Shown here: piece by piece, positions 24,197 to 33,632 of the stretch
Layout: the number at the start of each line of letters is the position of its first letter
Position numbering within the stretch: position 1 is the first letter of the stretch
Origin: Prevotella sp. 885
GTDB taxonomy: Bacteria; Bacteroidota; Bacteroidia; Bacteroidales; Bacteroidaceae
Length of the DNA: 64,000 nucleotides
Assembly: GCF_002265625.1 (NCBI RefSeq)
Contig: NZ_NOVE01000003.1
Span: 62,001 to 126,000, forward strand
Direction: 5' to 3'
The notes under the pieces: model-generated
What the model saw: only the letters and a program-made list of their open reading frames with translations
Told to the model about the DNA's origin: nothing
Databases searched by the model: none
Position numbers and translations under genes: made by a program

Positions 24197-27058
24197 ATGC
24201 CAGTACAAAGTGAAGCCGCCCTCGAAAACGGACTTATAGATACTCTTCAAAAGATGAACTACGAGTATGTTCATATTGAAGAGGAGAAGAACCTGTCTGC
24301 CAATTTCAAAAGGCAGTTGGAGAAACACAACAAGAAGAAATTGGAGGAACTTGGACGCACAGAGTTTACGGAGTCTGAGTTTGAGAAGATACTCATCTAT
24401 CTTGAAGGTGGCACTCGCTTTGAAAAGGCAAAGAAACTGCGTGACCTCTTTCCTCTTGAACTGGAAAGCGGTGAACGTCTGTGGGTGGAGTTCTTGAACC
24501 GCACTCACTGGTGTCAGAACGAGTTTCAAGTATCCAATCAAATCACGGTTGAAGGAAGAAAGAAATGCCGTTACGATGTGACTATACTTATCAATGGTCT
24601 GCCATTGGTTCAGATAGAACTGAAGCGCAGAGGTGTGGAACTGAAACAGGCATACAACCAGATACAACGCTATCACAAGACTTCTTTTCATGGACTGTTT
24701 GATTACATCCAGTTGTTTGTCATATCCAATGGCGTGAACACTCGCTATTTCGCCAACAACCCGAATAGTGGCTATAAGTTCACATTCAACTGGACTGATG
24801 CCGCCAACGTTCCGTTCAACGACTTGGAGAAGTTTGCCACTGTGTTCTTCGACAAGTGTACGTTGGGCAAGAATATCGGTAAGTATATCGTCTTGCATGA
24901 GGGTGACAAGTGTCTGATGGTGCTTCGTCCTTATCAGTTCTATGCCGTGGAGAAGATTCTCGACCGTGTGGAAAACTCCAACGATAATGGTTATATCTGG
25001 CATACAACAGGAGCAGGCAAAACCTTGACTTCTTTCAAGGCAGCCCAACTTGTGTCTGAGTTGGACGACGTGGACAAGGTGATGTTCGTGGTTGACCGTC
25101 ATGACCTTGACACGCAGACCCAAGCCGAATACGAGGCTTTTGAGCCAGGAGCCGTGGACAGCACGGACAATACGGACGAATTGGTGAAGCGTCTGCACAG
25201 CAATTCGAAGATTATCATTACCACCATTCAGAAACTCAATGCTGCTGTAAGCAAGCAGTGGTATAGCAGCCGTATTGAGGAAATACGTCATTCTCGCATC
25301 GTGATGATATTCGATGAGTGTCATCGAAGCCATTTCGGAGATTGCCACAAGAACATCGTGAAGTTCTTCGACAATACGCAGATGTTCGGATTTACGGGCA
25401 CGCCTATCTTTGTAGAAAATGCTGTGGACGGACATACCACAAAGGAAATCTTCGGCAACTGTCTTCACAAATACTTGATAAAGGATGCCATTGCCGATGA
25501 AAATGTGCTTGGTTTTCTTGTGGAGTATTACCACGGCAATGAGGATGTGGATAATGCCGACCAAGACCGCATGACGGAGATCGCCAAATTCATCCTTAAT
25601 AATTTCAATAAGTCAACATTCGACGGTGAGTTCGACGCATTGTTTGCCGTGCAGTCAGTGCCGATGCTAATCCGTTACTACAAGATATTCAAGAGCCTCA
25701 ATCCGAAGATTAGAATCGGAGCGGTGTTCACATACGCTGCCAACGGTAGTCAAGACGATGAGCAGACCGGTATGAACACCGGTGGCTTTGCAAGTGACAG
25801 CACAGGCGATGCAGACGAATTGCAAGCCATCATGGATGACTATAATAATATGTATGGAACGAGTTTCACTACAGAAAACTTCCGTGCATATTACGATGAC
25901 ATCAACCTCCGCATGAAGAAAAAGAAGGCAGACATGAAGCCTCTTGACCTCTGCTTGGTTGTCGGTATGTTCCTTACCGGCTTTGACAGCAAGAAACTCA
26001 ACACACTCTATGTTGACAAAAACATGGAGTACCATGGCTTGCTGCAAGCCTTCAGCCGAACCAACCGTGTGCTCAACGAGAAGAAACGTTTCGGTAAGGT
26101 GGTTTGCTTCCGCGACTTGAAAAGCAAGGTGGACGAAGCCATCAAGCTGTTCAGCAATGGCACCCCCTTGGAAGACATCGTGCGTAAGCCCTTCGATGAG
26201 GTGAAGCGTGACTATCAGGAACTGACAAAGGACTTCCTGGAGCATTATCCCGAACCTCACTTCGTGGACTATCTTCAGAGTGAGAACGACAAGAAGCAGT
26301 TTATCCTCGCTTTCCGTGACATCATCAAGAAGCATGCTGAGATACAGATTTATAATGAGTTTGAGAAGGAGGCCAATGACCTTGGCATGACCGAACAGCA
26401 GTTTATGGACTTCCGCAGTAAGTATCTTGACATATACGATTCGTTTGCCGCTAAACCGACAGAACAGTCAAGCGGTTATAAAGCTCAGGAGGACGAATCA
26501 GGTATGGCTTCCGAACCAGACCCGAGTGAGAATGATGCTACTGGGCTGGGAGACATCGATTTCTGCTTGGAACTGCTGCATAGCGACATCATCAATGTGG
26601 CTTACATTTTGGAACTGATTGCGGATCTCAACCCATACAGTGAGGACTACACGGAAAAGCGTAGGCACATTATTGACACGATGATTAAGGATGCCGAACT
26701 TCGCAGTAAAGCAAAACTCATTGACGGATTTATCCAGAAAAATGTGGATGATGACCGTGACAATTTCATGGCTCGCAAACAAAAGGCAGACGGAACGAGT
26801 GACCTTGAAGAACGGTTGAACAACTACATAGTCACAGAGCGTAACAATGCCGTAAATATGCTTGCAAAGGATGAAGATTTGGATGCTTCCGTGCTCAATC
26901 ATTACCTCTCGGAGTATGACTACTTGCAAAAAGAACAGCCAGAAATCATACAAGAGGCATTGAAGGAGAAACACTTGGGACTGATAAAAAAGCGCAAGGC
27001 ATTGACAAGAATACTCGATAAATTGCGTTCTATTATAAGAACATTCAGTTGGGAATAA
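24197..27058 (+). CDS. hsdR: Type I restriction enzyme, R subunit
   Basis: The 953-aa motor and nuclease subunit cuts unmodified DNA after translocation. The N-terminal nuclease has D127 and the ELK motif (E141, K143). The SF2 helicase has Walker A TTGAGKT near residue 273, the DEAD-like box DECHRSHFG and motif VI in QAFSRTNRV. A C-terminal helical region contacts the methylase. Its stop is 26 bp from hsdM. The dispersed repeat just upstream is not part of the gene. Confidence 0.97.
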   Translation: MPVQSEAALENGLIDTLQKMNYEYVHIEEEKNLSANFKRQLEKHNKKKLEELGRTEFTESEFEKILIYLEGGTRFEKAKKLRDLFPLELESGERLWVEFLNRTHWCQNEFQVSNQITVEGRKKCRYDVTILINGLPLVQIELKRRGVELKQAYNQIQRYHKTSFHGLFDYIQLFVISNGVNTRYFANNPNSGYKFTFNWTDAANVPFNDLEKFATVFFDKCTLGKNIGKYIVLHEGDKCLMVLRPYQFYAVEKILDRVENSNDNGYIWHTTGAGKTLTSFKAAQLVSELDDVDKVMFVVDRHDLDTQTQAEYEAFEPGAVDSTDNTDELVKRLHSNSKIIITTIQKLNAAVSKQWYSSRIEEIRHSRIVMIFDECHRSHFGDCHKNIVKFFDNTQMFGFTGTPIFVENAVDGHTTKEIFGNCLHKYLIKDAIADENVLGFLVEYYHGNEDVDNADQDRMTEIAKFILNNFNKSTFDGEFDALFAVQSVPMLIRYYKIFKSLNPKIRIGAVFTYAANGSQDDEQTGMNTGGFASDSTGDADELQAIMDDYNNMYGTSFTTENFRAYYDDINLRMKKKKADMKPLDLCLVVGMFLTGFDSKKLNTLYVDKNMEYHGLLQAFSRTNRVLNEKKRFGKVVCFRDLKSKVDEAIKLFSNGTPLEDIVRKPFDEVKRDYQELTKDFLEHYPEPHFVDYLQSENDKKQFILAFRDIIKKHAEIQIYNEFEKEANDLGMTEQQFMDFRSKYLDIYDSFAAKPTEQSSGYKAQEDESGMASEPDPSENDATGLGDIDFCLELLHSDIINVAYILELIADLNPYSEDYTEKRRHIIDTMIKDAELRSKAKLIDGFIQKNVDDDRDNFMARKQKADGTSDLEERLNNYIVTERNNAVNMLAKDEDLDASVLNHYLSEYDYLQKEQPEIIQEALKEKHLGLIKKRKALTRILDKLRSIIRTFSWE

Positions 27059-27084
27059 TCAAAAGAAAAAAGAAAACAAACGAT

Positions 27085-28692
27085 ATGAGCGAAGAATTAC
27101 AACAGAAACTCCGTGACCAACTTTGGGAAGTTGCCAACAAACTGCGCGGCAATATGTCTGCAAGCGACTTCATGTACTTCACCCTTGGCTTTATCTTCTA
27201 CAAGTATTTGTCGGAGAAGATAGAGAAACACGCCAATGAAGCATTGGTGGATGATGAAGTCACATTCAAGGAACTCTGGGCAATGGAGAAAGACGAAGAT
27301 ATAGAAAATTCGAGCTTTGCTCGCCTGAGCACCGCTGAAAGAAAGGCAATGTGCGAAGAACTTCAGGAGGTTGTCAAGACCGAATGTCTGGAAAATATCG
27401 GCTACTTCATTGAACCAAACTTCCTGTTCTCGTCCGTCATTGAGAGCATTAAGAAAAAGGAGAATATTCTGCCGATGCTCGAACGCTCATTGAAGCGTAT
27501 TGAGGACAGCACCCTCGGACAGGACAGCGAAGAAGACTTTGGAGGTCTATTCTCTGACATTGACCTTGCTTCACCCAAGTTGGGCAAGACTGCCGATGAC
27601 AAGAACACTTTGGTCAGCAACGTTCTTCTTGCCCTTGATGATATTGACTTTGGTGTGGAAGCATCGCAAGAGATTGACATTCTCGGTGATGCCTACGAGT
27701 ATATGATTAGCCAATTTGCAGCAGGTGCTGGCAAGAAAGCTGGTGAGTTCTACACTCCTCAGGAAGTGAGCCGTATCTTGGCAGAGATCGTAACCATCGG
27801 TCACGCTCGTCTGCGCAATGTCTATGACCCAACTTGTGGTAGTGGTTCGCTGTTGCTCCGTGCAGCAAGCATAGGTCATGCAAACGAGATTTTCGGACAG
27901 GAGAAGAACCCTACGACCTACAACTTGGCTCGTATGAATATGCTTCTGCACGGCATCAAGTTCAGTAACTTCCGCATAGAGAATGGCGATACTTTGGAGG
28001 CTGATGCTTTTGGCGATACACAGTTTGACGCTGTGGTAGCAAATCCTCCTTTCTCTGCAGAATGGAGTGCTGCCGATAAGTTCAACAACGATGACCGTTT
28101 CAGCAAGGCTGGACGCTTGGCACCACGCAAGACTGCCGACTATGCCTTTATTCTCCACATGATTTACCACCTCAATGAGGGTGGCACAATGGCTTGTGTC
28201 GCTCCTCATGGAGTGTTGTTCCGTGGAAATGCCGAGGGCGTAATCCGCCGCTTCCTCATTGAGAAAAAGAACTATGTGGATGCCATCATCGGTCTGCCTG
28301 CCAACATCTTCTATGGCACAAGCATCCCGACCTGTATTTTGGTGTTCAAGAAATGCCGTAAGGAGGATGACAACATTCTGTTTATTGATGCCAGCAAGGA
28401 GTTTGAAAAGGTCAAGACCCAGAACAAGCTCCGTCCGCAGCATATTCAGAAGATTGTTGATACCTATCGTGAGCGCAAGGAGATAGAAAAGTACAGCCAT
28501 CTTGCCACACTGCAAGAAGTGGTTGAGAACGACTACAACCTCAACATTCCTCGTTACGTTGATACTTTCGAGGAAGAAGAGCCTATTGACATTCATGCCG
28601 TCATGAAAGAAATCAAGGAGCTGGAAGCCAAACGAGCCGACCTTGACAAGGAGATTGAAGGTTATCTGAAGGAATTGGGATTGGTTGAATGA
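27085..28692 (+). CDS. hsdM: Type I restriction enzyme, M subunit (N6-adenine methylase)
   Basis: The 535-aa protein has an N-terminal HsdM domain (about 8-140), the S-adenosylmethionine motif DPTCGSGS (248-255) and the catalytic NPPF (320-323), which marks adenine-N6 methylation. The ATG at 27085 is preferred; an earlier in-frame codon lies inside hsdR. The C-terminal helices (about 490-535) are rich in Glu and Lys and should contact HsdS. Confidence 0.96.
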   Translation: MSEELQQKLRDQLWEVANKLRGNMSASDFMYFTLGFIFYKYLSEKIEKHANEALVDDEVTFKELWAMEKDEDIENSSFARLSTAERKAMCEELQEVVKTECLENIGYFIEPNFLFSSVIESIKKKENILPMLERSLKRIEDSTLGQDSEEDFGGLFSDIDLASPKLGKTADDKNTLVSNVLLALDDIDFGVEASQEIDILGDAYEYMISQFAAGAGKKAGEFYTPQEVSRILAEIVTIGHARLRNVYDPTCGSGSLLLRAASIGHANEIFGQEKNPTTYNLARMNMLLHGIKFSNFRIENGDTLEADAFGDTQFDAVVANPPFSAEWSAADKFNNDDRFSKAGRLAPRKTADYAFILHMIYHLNEGGTMACVAPHGVLFRGNAEGVIRRFLIEKKNYVDAIIGLPANIFYGTSIPTCILVFKKCRKEDDNILFIDASKEFEKVKTQNKLRPQHIQKIVDTYRERKEIEKYSHLATLQEVVENDYNLNIPRYVDTFEEEEPIDIHAVMKEIKELEAKRADLDKEIEGYLKELGLVE

Positions 28693-28697
28693 ATTTT

Positions 28698-28710
28698 TTG
28701 TACCAGGTTG
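28698..28710 (+). repeat. 13-bp inverted repeat, left end of the DinD/RhuM cassette
   Basis: TTGTACCAGGTTG lies between hsdM and the fusion gene. Its exact reverse complement stands at 30006-30018 after that gene. The pair encloses a single gene of 1.26 kb. It could mark cassette ends or regulator sites. Confidence 0.55.
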
Positions 28711-28735
28711 AGACAATTTTAGAAGAACGTTTTAT

Positions 28736-29995
28736 ATGGCTGAGAAAGATAATATACCAGAAATGCGTCCTACGTTTGATGCTATCCGCAGGACTGACGA
28801 AAACAACAAGGAATATTGGAGTTCGCGCGACCTTTGTAATGCTATGGGATATTCTACTAACTGGAAATTCCAAAATGTCATAAATAAGGCAATTGCCGTA
28901 GCCAATCAAAAAGGCATGAAGATTGATGACCATTTCAACCAAACGGTTGATATGGTCAAGCTCGGTAGTGGTGCATATAGAAAGGTGAACATATTCCGTT
29001 TGTCTCGTATGGCGTGCATGATTATAGCTGAAAGTGCAGACGGAAAGAAACCTCTGGTGCAACAAGCAAGAGAATATTTTTCGCAGTCCGTTTCTACCAC
29101 AGAACTTATCCAAAACTCACTGGAATCCAACATATTGCTGTATAAAACAGCACAAGGTGAAACCCGCATTGAAGTGATATTCAACAACGAGACATTTTGG
29201 ATGTCGCAAAAACGCATGGCAGATTTGTTTGGCGTAGACCGAGCAACGATTGCTTATCACCTTTCTCAAATTTATGAAAGTGGAGAACTTACAAAAGAGG
29301 CAACTTGTAGAAAAATTCAACAAGTTCAACTTGAGGGTGAGCGTGATGTTGAACGTACTCCTTTGTTCTACAACCTTGATGCCATTATTGCCGTAGGTTA
29401 CCGTGTGAACAGCTATCAAGCAACTCAATTTCGTATATGGGCAACTTCTGTGTTGAAGGAGTTTATCATCAAGGGGTATGTACTTGATGACGAACGCTTG
29501 AAACAAGGCAAGCATTTCGGCAAGGACTACTTTGATGACTTGCTGGAACGCATCCGTGAGATACGGACGTCTGAACGTCGCTACTATCAGAAGATAACGG
29601 ATGTATATGCAGAGTGTAGTGCTGATTATGATGCAAAATCAGAAAGTACAAAATTGTTCTTCAAAATGGTGCAGAACATGATGCACTTGGCTGTCACACA
29701 TAATGGTATAACTACTTCATTCCTTGACTTTGCTGAGACTCGTGCCCAACGCCATATCATTACAACAATGGAAGATTGGCGAAAGCGACTTGCCCAGTTC
29801 CTTGCGGCAATGGACTATGAGGCAAACCCTTCGGCAGGAACTGTTTCGCAAGATGAAGCAAGAGCAAAGGCTTATGGAGAATATGAGAAATATAAGCTCA
29901 TCCAAGACCATTCATATATATCTGATTTCGACAGATTTAATAATGGTGATGACGATATGCATCTGCTTCCTTTCGACCTCAATCCAAAGGAATAA
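28736..29995 (+). CDS. DinD-like N-terminus fused to RhuM family protein
   Basis: Residues about 20-115 (YWSSRDLCNAMGYSTNWKF, then KLGSGAYRKVNIFRLSRMAC and PLVQQAREYFSQSV) match the N-terminal domain of DNA-damage-inducible protein D. Residues about 133-400 match the RhuM family (ILLYKTAQGETRIEV, FWMSQKRMADLFGVDRATI, VLKEFIIKGYVLDDERLKQG). RhuM proteins usually begin near the second part, so this 419-aa protein is a fusion. RhuM genes often sit inside type I restriction operons with no known role. It is enclosed by a 13-bp inverted repeat. Confidence 0.85.
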   Translation: MAEKDNIPEMRPTFDAIRRTDENNKEYWSSRDLCNAMGYSTNWKFQNVINKAIAVANQKGMKIDDHFNQTVDMVKLGSGAYRKVNIFRLSRMACMIIAESADGKKPLVQQAREYFSQSVSTTELIQNSLESNILLYKTAQGETRIEVIFNNETFWMSQKRMADLFGVDRATIAYHLSQIYESGELTKEATCRKIQQVQLEGERDVERTPLFYNLDAIIAVGYRVNSYQATQFRIWATSVLKEFIIKGYVLDDERLKQGKHFGKDYFDDLLERIREIRTSERRYYQKITDVYAECSADYDAKSESTKLFFKMVQNMMHLAVTHNGITTSFLDFAETRAQRHIITTMEDWRKRLAQFLAAMDYEANPSAGTVSQDEARAKAYGEYEKYKLIQDHSYISDFDRFNNGDDDMHLLPFDLNPKE

Positions 29996-30005
29996 TATTT
30001 TTTAC

Positions 30006-30018
30006 CAACCTGGTACAA
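30006..30018 (-). repeat. 13-bp inverted repeat, right end of the DinD/RhuM cassette
   Basis: CAACCTGGTACAA is the exact reverse complement of 28698-28710 and stands 10 bp after the fusion gene stop and 20 bp before the DUF1016 start. Confidence 0.55.
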
Positions 30019-30037
30019 TATTTGAAAAGTAATAGTT

Positions 30038-31144
30038 ATGGCAGTTAATATGACATTGGCAGGAGACAGCGAGTTCAAAAATTGGGTCTCGCAATTGAAG
30101 AAAGATATACGCAGCACACAAATAAAGGCGGCAATAAAGGTGAATACAGAATTGCTTCGCCTTTATTGGCGTATGGGTGCGGACATCTGTGAAAAGCAGA
30201 AGTCTGCGTCTTGGGGCGATGGGTGGCTTAAAGAACTGAGCCGTGAACTTATGGCTGAGTTTCCAGATATGAAAGGCTTGTCTCACAGGAATCTGCAATA
30301 CATTAGACAATGGTATCTCTTTTATAATCAACGAAATACAATTGTGCAACAAGTTGTTGCACAATTAGGCGATGATAAAGAACAACAACATGTTGCCCAA
30401 ATCAGCGAGGAGGTTTTCTTCTCCGTTCCTTGGGGGCATCATCTGTATATCATATCGCAATGCAAGGATGTTGACCGTGCCGTGTTCTACTTAAAAAAGA
30501 CTGTTGAAAATGGTTGGAGCCGTGCGGTACTTCTCAATTTCCTTGATACCAATCTGTATGAGCGACAGGGAAAGGCTGTGAATAATTTCACAAGACTGCT
30601 GGCTAATCCTCAAAGCGAATTGGCTGCTCAAACATTGAAAGACCCTTATAATTTCGACTTCCTCACGCTTGATGGTGAATACAGAGAGCGAGAGTTGGAA
30701 CAAGGACTTACCAAAAATGTCACACGTTTCTTGCTTGAATTGGGTACGGGCTTTGCTTTTGTCGGGAGTCAAGTTCCACTACAAGTAGGCGAAGATACGG
30801 TATATCCCGATTTGCTTTTCTATCATTTGGAACTGCGCTGCTATGTGGTCGTTGAGCTGAAAGTGACAAAGTTCAAAGGTGAACACTTGGGACAGTTGGG
30901 AGTATATGTGAGTGCCGTCAATCATATAAAGAAGAAGCCGACAGACAACCCTACAATTGGATTGCTTATCTGCAAAACCAAGAATAACGTGATGGCTCAA
31001 TACGCTCTGGAAGCAACCAATCAGCCAATCGGCATTTCAGAATATCAGCTGTCAAAGCTCATGCCCGAAAATATACAAAGCCAATTGCCTACTATAGAAG
31101 ATATAGAAGCAAACCTTTCTGATATGAAGGGAACCAAAGATTGA
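30038..31144 (+). CDS. DUF1016/YhcG-type PD-(D/E)XK nuclease protein
   Basis: The 368-aa protein has the N-terminal DUF1016 helical region (TELLRLYWRMGADICEKQ, then MKGLSHRNLQYIRQWYLFY) and a C-terminal PD-(D/E)XK nuclease domain. Catalytic candidates there are the Asp of YPDLLFYH and the ELK of VVVELKVTKF. A segment of about 20 residues rich in Gln separates the helical parts (near 105-125). Such proteins are common between hsdM and hsdS in Bacteroidetes; their function is unsettled. A second family member is at 62654. Confidence 0.88.
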   Translation: MAVNMTLAGDSEFKNWVSQLKKDIRSTQIKAAIKVNTELLRLYWRMGADICEKQKSASWGDGWLKELSRELMAEFPDMKGLSHRNLQYIRQWYLFYNQRNTIVQQVVAQLGDDKEQQHVAQISEEVFFSVPWGHHLYIISQCKDVDRAVFYLKKTVENGWSRAVLLNFLDTNLYERQGKAVNNFTRLLANPQSELAAQTLKDPYNFDFLTLDGEYRERELEQGLTKNVTRFLLELGTGFAFVGSQVPLQVGEDTVYPDLLFYHLELRCYVVVELKVTKFKGEHLGQLGVYVSAVNHIKKKPTDNPTIGLLICKTKNNVMAQYALEATNQPIGISEYQLSKLMPENIQSQLPTIEDIEANLSDMKGTKD

Positions 31145-31185
31145 TGGCTTTTACGTGATGGTCAAACTAAAATTAAGGATTAAAA

Positions 31186-32421
31186 ATGACAACGATAATA
31201 AATAACGAACATAAGAAACTCAATGTCCCAAATCTCAGATTTCCTGAGTTTCAGGGAGAGTGGGAAATGTGCATATTGGGAGATTACGGAAAGGTTGTAA
31301 CTGGTAACACTCCTCCAACTAAAGATATTGAGAATTACGAAAATGGAACATATCTTTGGGCTTCTCCTGCTGATTTGAGTACTATAAAACTTATTTCAGA
31401 AACCAAGACAAAGTTATCAAGCAAAGGTTTCTCAAAAACAAGAGCATTGCCCAAAGGTAGTGTTCTTGTAACCTGCATTGGCTCTACTATAGGCAAAACG
31501 GGAATGGCTACAAAAGAAATGTCAACAAATCAACAAATTAATTCTATAGTGGTCAATGACAATAACGATAATGAGTTTGTTTACTACGCTATACAGAGTG
31601 CTTTTCCTCGTTATTTGTCATCTATTGCTGTGCAAGCCGTTCCCATAATATCTAAGTCTGCCTTTGAAATGTTGCCAAACAAGAGGCCTTGTTTACAAGA
31701 GCAAAAGAAAATAGGTAAGTTTCTGTCTTTGCTTGATGAGCGCATAGCGACCCAATGCAAAGTCATTGACAAGTTGCAGTCCCTAATCAAGGGAATGGAG
31801 GACAATTTTTTGGATAATCCTTTGTGGGAAAAGACATATTTACGTTCATTTATGCAATTCTTCCCTACCAATTCGCTATCATGGGAGCAGCTGAGTTATA
31901 AAGAAGGTGCAATTAGGAATCTACATTATGGTTTAATACATGGTTTTCAGACACGTGGAATAAATTCAGCCTCTTTACCGATGATTAAAAATGAAGCTGT
32001 ACCTAAGCATTATATATTATGCCAAGTTGGAGATGTTGCTTTTGCTGATGCTTCAGAAGATACTGGCGAAATAGCTAAATCCGTAGAATTTGTTGATACT
32101 ATTGAAGGTGATACAATATGTGGATTACATACTATTCATGGTCGTGATATAAAGAACAGGACAGTTGTATGCTTCAAAGGCTTTGCATTTAATTCTCGTT
32201 ATTTCCATAATCAAATTAAGCGATTGGCACAGGGGACAAAAGTATTTTCAATAACAGCAAACAACCTTTCTTCTTGTTATATCTATCTCCCTGATTTGGA
32301 TACACAAACAGTTATAGTTAAATTGCTAAAATCTTATGAAGAGCAACTTATAATTGGCAGAATAATTTTGAAACAATACGAAAAACAAAAGCAGTATCTG
32401 CTTCGCCAAATGTTTATATAA
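31186..32421 (+). CDS. hsdS: Type I restriction enzyme, S subunit, expressed copy
   Basis: The 411-aa specificity subunit has two target-recognition domains (about 18-180 and 215-400), each followed by a conserved helix; the first contains EQKKIGKFLSLLDERIATQ. A 17-bp segment at 31225-31241 and a 39-bp segment at 31758-31796 are repeated in inverted orientation in the silent copy downstream, in the same reading frame. It is the last gene of the plus-strand operon and its stop overlaps that of the opposing copy. Confidence 0.95.
   Translation: MTTIINNEHKKLNVPNLRFPEFQGEWEMCILGDYGKVVTGNTPPTKDIENYENGTYLWASPADLSTIKLISETKTKLSSKGFSKTRALPKGSVLVTCIGSTIGKTGMATKEMSTNQQINSIVVNDNNDNEFVYYAIQSAFPRYLSSIAVQAVPIISKSAFEMLPNKRPCLQEQKKIGKFLSLLDERIATQCKVIDKLQSLIKGMEDNFLDNPLWEKTYLRSFMQFFPTNSLSWEQLSYKEGAIRNLHYGLIHGFQTRGINSASLPMIKNEAVPKHYILCQVGDVAFADASEDTGEIAKSVEFVDTIEGDTICGLHTIHGRDIKNRTVVCFKGFAFNSRYFHNQIKRLAQGTKVFSITANNLSSCYIYLPDLDTQTVIVKLLKSYEEQLIIGRIILKQYEKQKQYLLRQMFI
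31225..31241 (+). repeat. 17-bp inverted repeat, outer recombination site in hsdS
   Basis: GTCCCAAATCTCAGATT encodes part of VPNLRF before the first recognition domain. Its reverse complement is at 33558-33574. Recombination would switch both recognition domains. Confidence 0.75.
31758..31796 (+). repeat. 39-bp inverted repeat, inner recombination site in hsdS
   Basis: The segment encoding KVIDKLQSLIKG is identical over 39 bp to the reverse complement of 33009-33047. It lies between the two recognition domains, so inversion here would switch only the second domain. Confidence 0.85.
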
Positions 32422-33592
32422 ACATCTGGCGGAGCATGTATTGCTTCTGATTTTGAAAAAGTGATTTTGTGTGACTCGCTGTCTCTAATTTGGTGTACAA
32501 TGCTTGATACAATTCACATATTTGTTCCTGAGTTTTTATTGGAGGAATCTGAATAACAGTTTTTCCCAACTCTGTTTGGTTTATGCTTGCCTGTGATACT
32601 GCTTTATTACAGACAGTCTTAAAGTGATTGAGCATTCTATTTGTATTCAACAATAAGTATAAATAGAATGGTATGACCACCGTATTGTTAGGTGTCAATC
32701 TGAGTAGATTCATTCCATGATACAAGTCATAATCTTTATCTATAAATGCGGTATTGCCTATGTATTCAACACTATTGATATTGCTAAACAAAATATCTCC
32801 AACTCGTAATCTGTAATTTTCTGAAGATTCAAAAGGTGCAACATATCCTACTCGTTCCATATTCACCTTATGCCCAGAAATTGTTTCAATACGAGACACT
32901 TTTAATCCTTTCTTTGACAAAAGTTGATTTCCTGAATAACCGCTCCTAATCTCACAGATTTCTACAAGTTTATAATTGATGCCACTATTCATGAATACCC
33001 TCTGATTAATTCCCTTGATTAGGGACTGCAACTTGTCAATGACTTTGTTTTGGATAGCTATGCGCTCGTCAAGGAGGGACAAAAGTTTGGCTATTTTCTT
33101 TTGTTCCTCCATCCCTGGGTAGGATGTATATATTCTTGCAAAATTTGGATAAAACAAATACACTCTTACACCGCCTTCACCATTCAAATTGTAATAAAAG
33201 TTCATTTTTGGTGTCTTCAAAAGGTGCATCAGCCAATTTGAATCAATCTGCCCCCTTGATTTGAAACAGACATAAAGCGAACTTATCATACATGGTTTGT
33301 CGCCCTCGTATCTTGCAATTGAACCAACATTGATTCTTGCAGGGTTATATGCAAACTCATCCTTATGTATTACTTTATATGCCTTAATATCCTCACCGAC
33401 CATGTCTCTATCTTCGAATTGTTCAGTTTGAGGAACAAAACCACGATTGTTAGTCACGGAGTACATTGGGTATTGGATTTTCTCTTTATTTCTAATATTG
33501 AAGTTTGTGGTTATATCTCCAAGTTTACACATCTTCCACTCCCCCTCAAACTCCTTGAATCTGAGATTTGGGACGTTGGAGGTTGCTTTTCT
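32414..33592 (-). CDS. Silent inverted hsdS cassette without a start
   Basis: On the opposite strand, an hsdS frame runs from just after a TAG at 33595-33593 to 32414 (392 codons). It begins in the coding sequence for SNVPNLRFKEFEGEWKMCKLGD, so it lacks the first residues, ribosome site and promoter of the expressed copy. An ATG at 33532 would give a 372-aa product that omits the conserved start. Two different recognition domains and the shared EQKKIAKLLSLLDERIAIQ helix are present. It is a storage cassette for specificity switching. Confidence 0.88.
   Translation of the reverse strand, partial: RKATSNVPNLRFKEFEGEWKMCKLGDITTNFNIRNKEKIQYPMYSVTNNRGFVPQTEQFEDRDMVGEDIKAYKVIHKDEFAYNPARINVGSIARYEGDKPCMISSLYVCFKSRGQIDSNWLMHLLKTPKMNFYYNLNGEGGVRVYLFYPNFARIYTSYPGMEEQKKIAKLLSLLDERIAIQNKVIDKLQSLIKGINQRVFMNSGINYKLVEICEIRSGYSGNQLLSKKGLKVSRIETISGHKVNMERVGYVAPFESSENYRLRVGDILFSNINSVEYIGNTAFIDKDYDLYHGMNLLRLTPNNTVVIPFYLYLLLNTNRMLNHFKTVCNKAVSQASINQTELGKTVIQIPPIKTQEQICELYQALYTKLETASHTKSLFQNQKQYMLRQMFI
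33009..33047 (-). repeat. 39-bp inverted repeat, inner site in the silent cassette
   Basis: Reverse complement of 31758-31796 with no mismatch. The enclosed segment is about 1.2 kb and carries the second recognition domain of both copies. Confidence 0.85.
33558..33574 (-). repeat. 17-bp inverted repeat, outer site in the silent cassette
   Basis: Reverse complement of 31225-31241. The enclosed segment is about 2.3 kb and carries all four recognition domains. Confidence 0.75.
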
Positions 33593-33632
33593 CTAATTAT
33601 TATAGTATACACATTTTATAATTAAGGATTAT

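Noticed and set aside
23999..25564. A 521-codon minus-strand open frame
   Set aside because: It is antisense to the N-terminal half of hsdR, which has nuclease and helicase motifs; the opposite frame has Ile/Leu/Val-rich low-quality composition and no family resemblance.
27571..28716. A 381-codon minus-strand open frame
   Set aside because: Antisense to hsdM over the region with DPTCGSG and NPPF; no ribosome site or recognisable motif.
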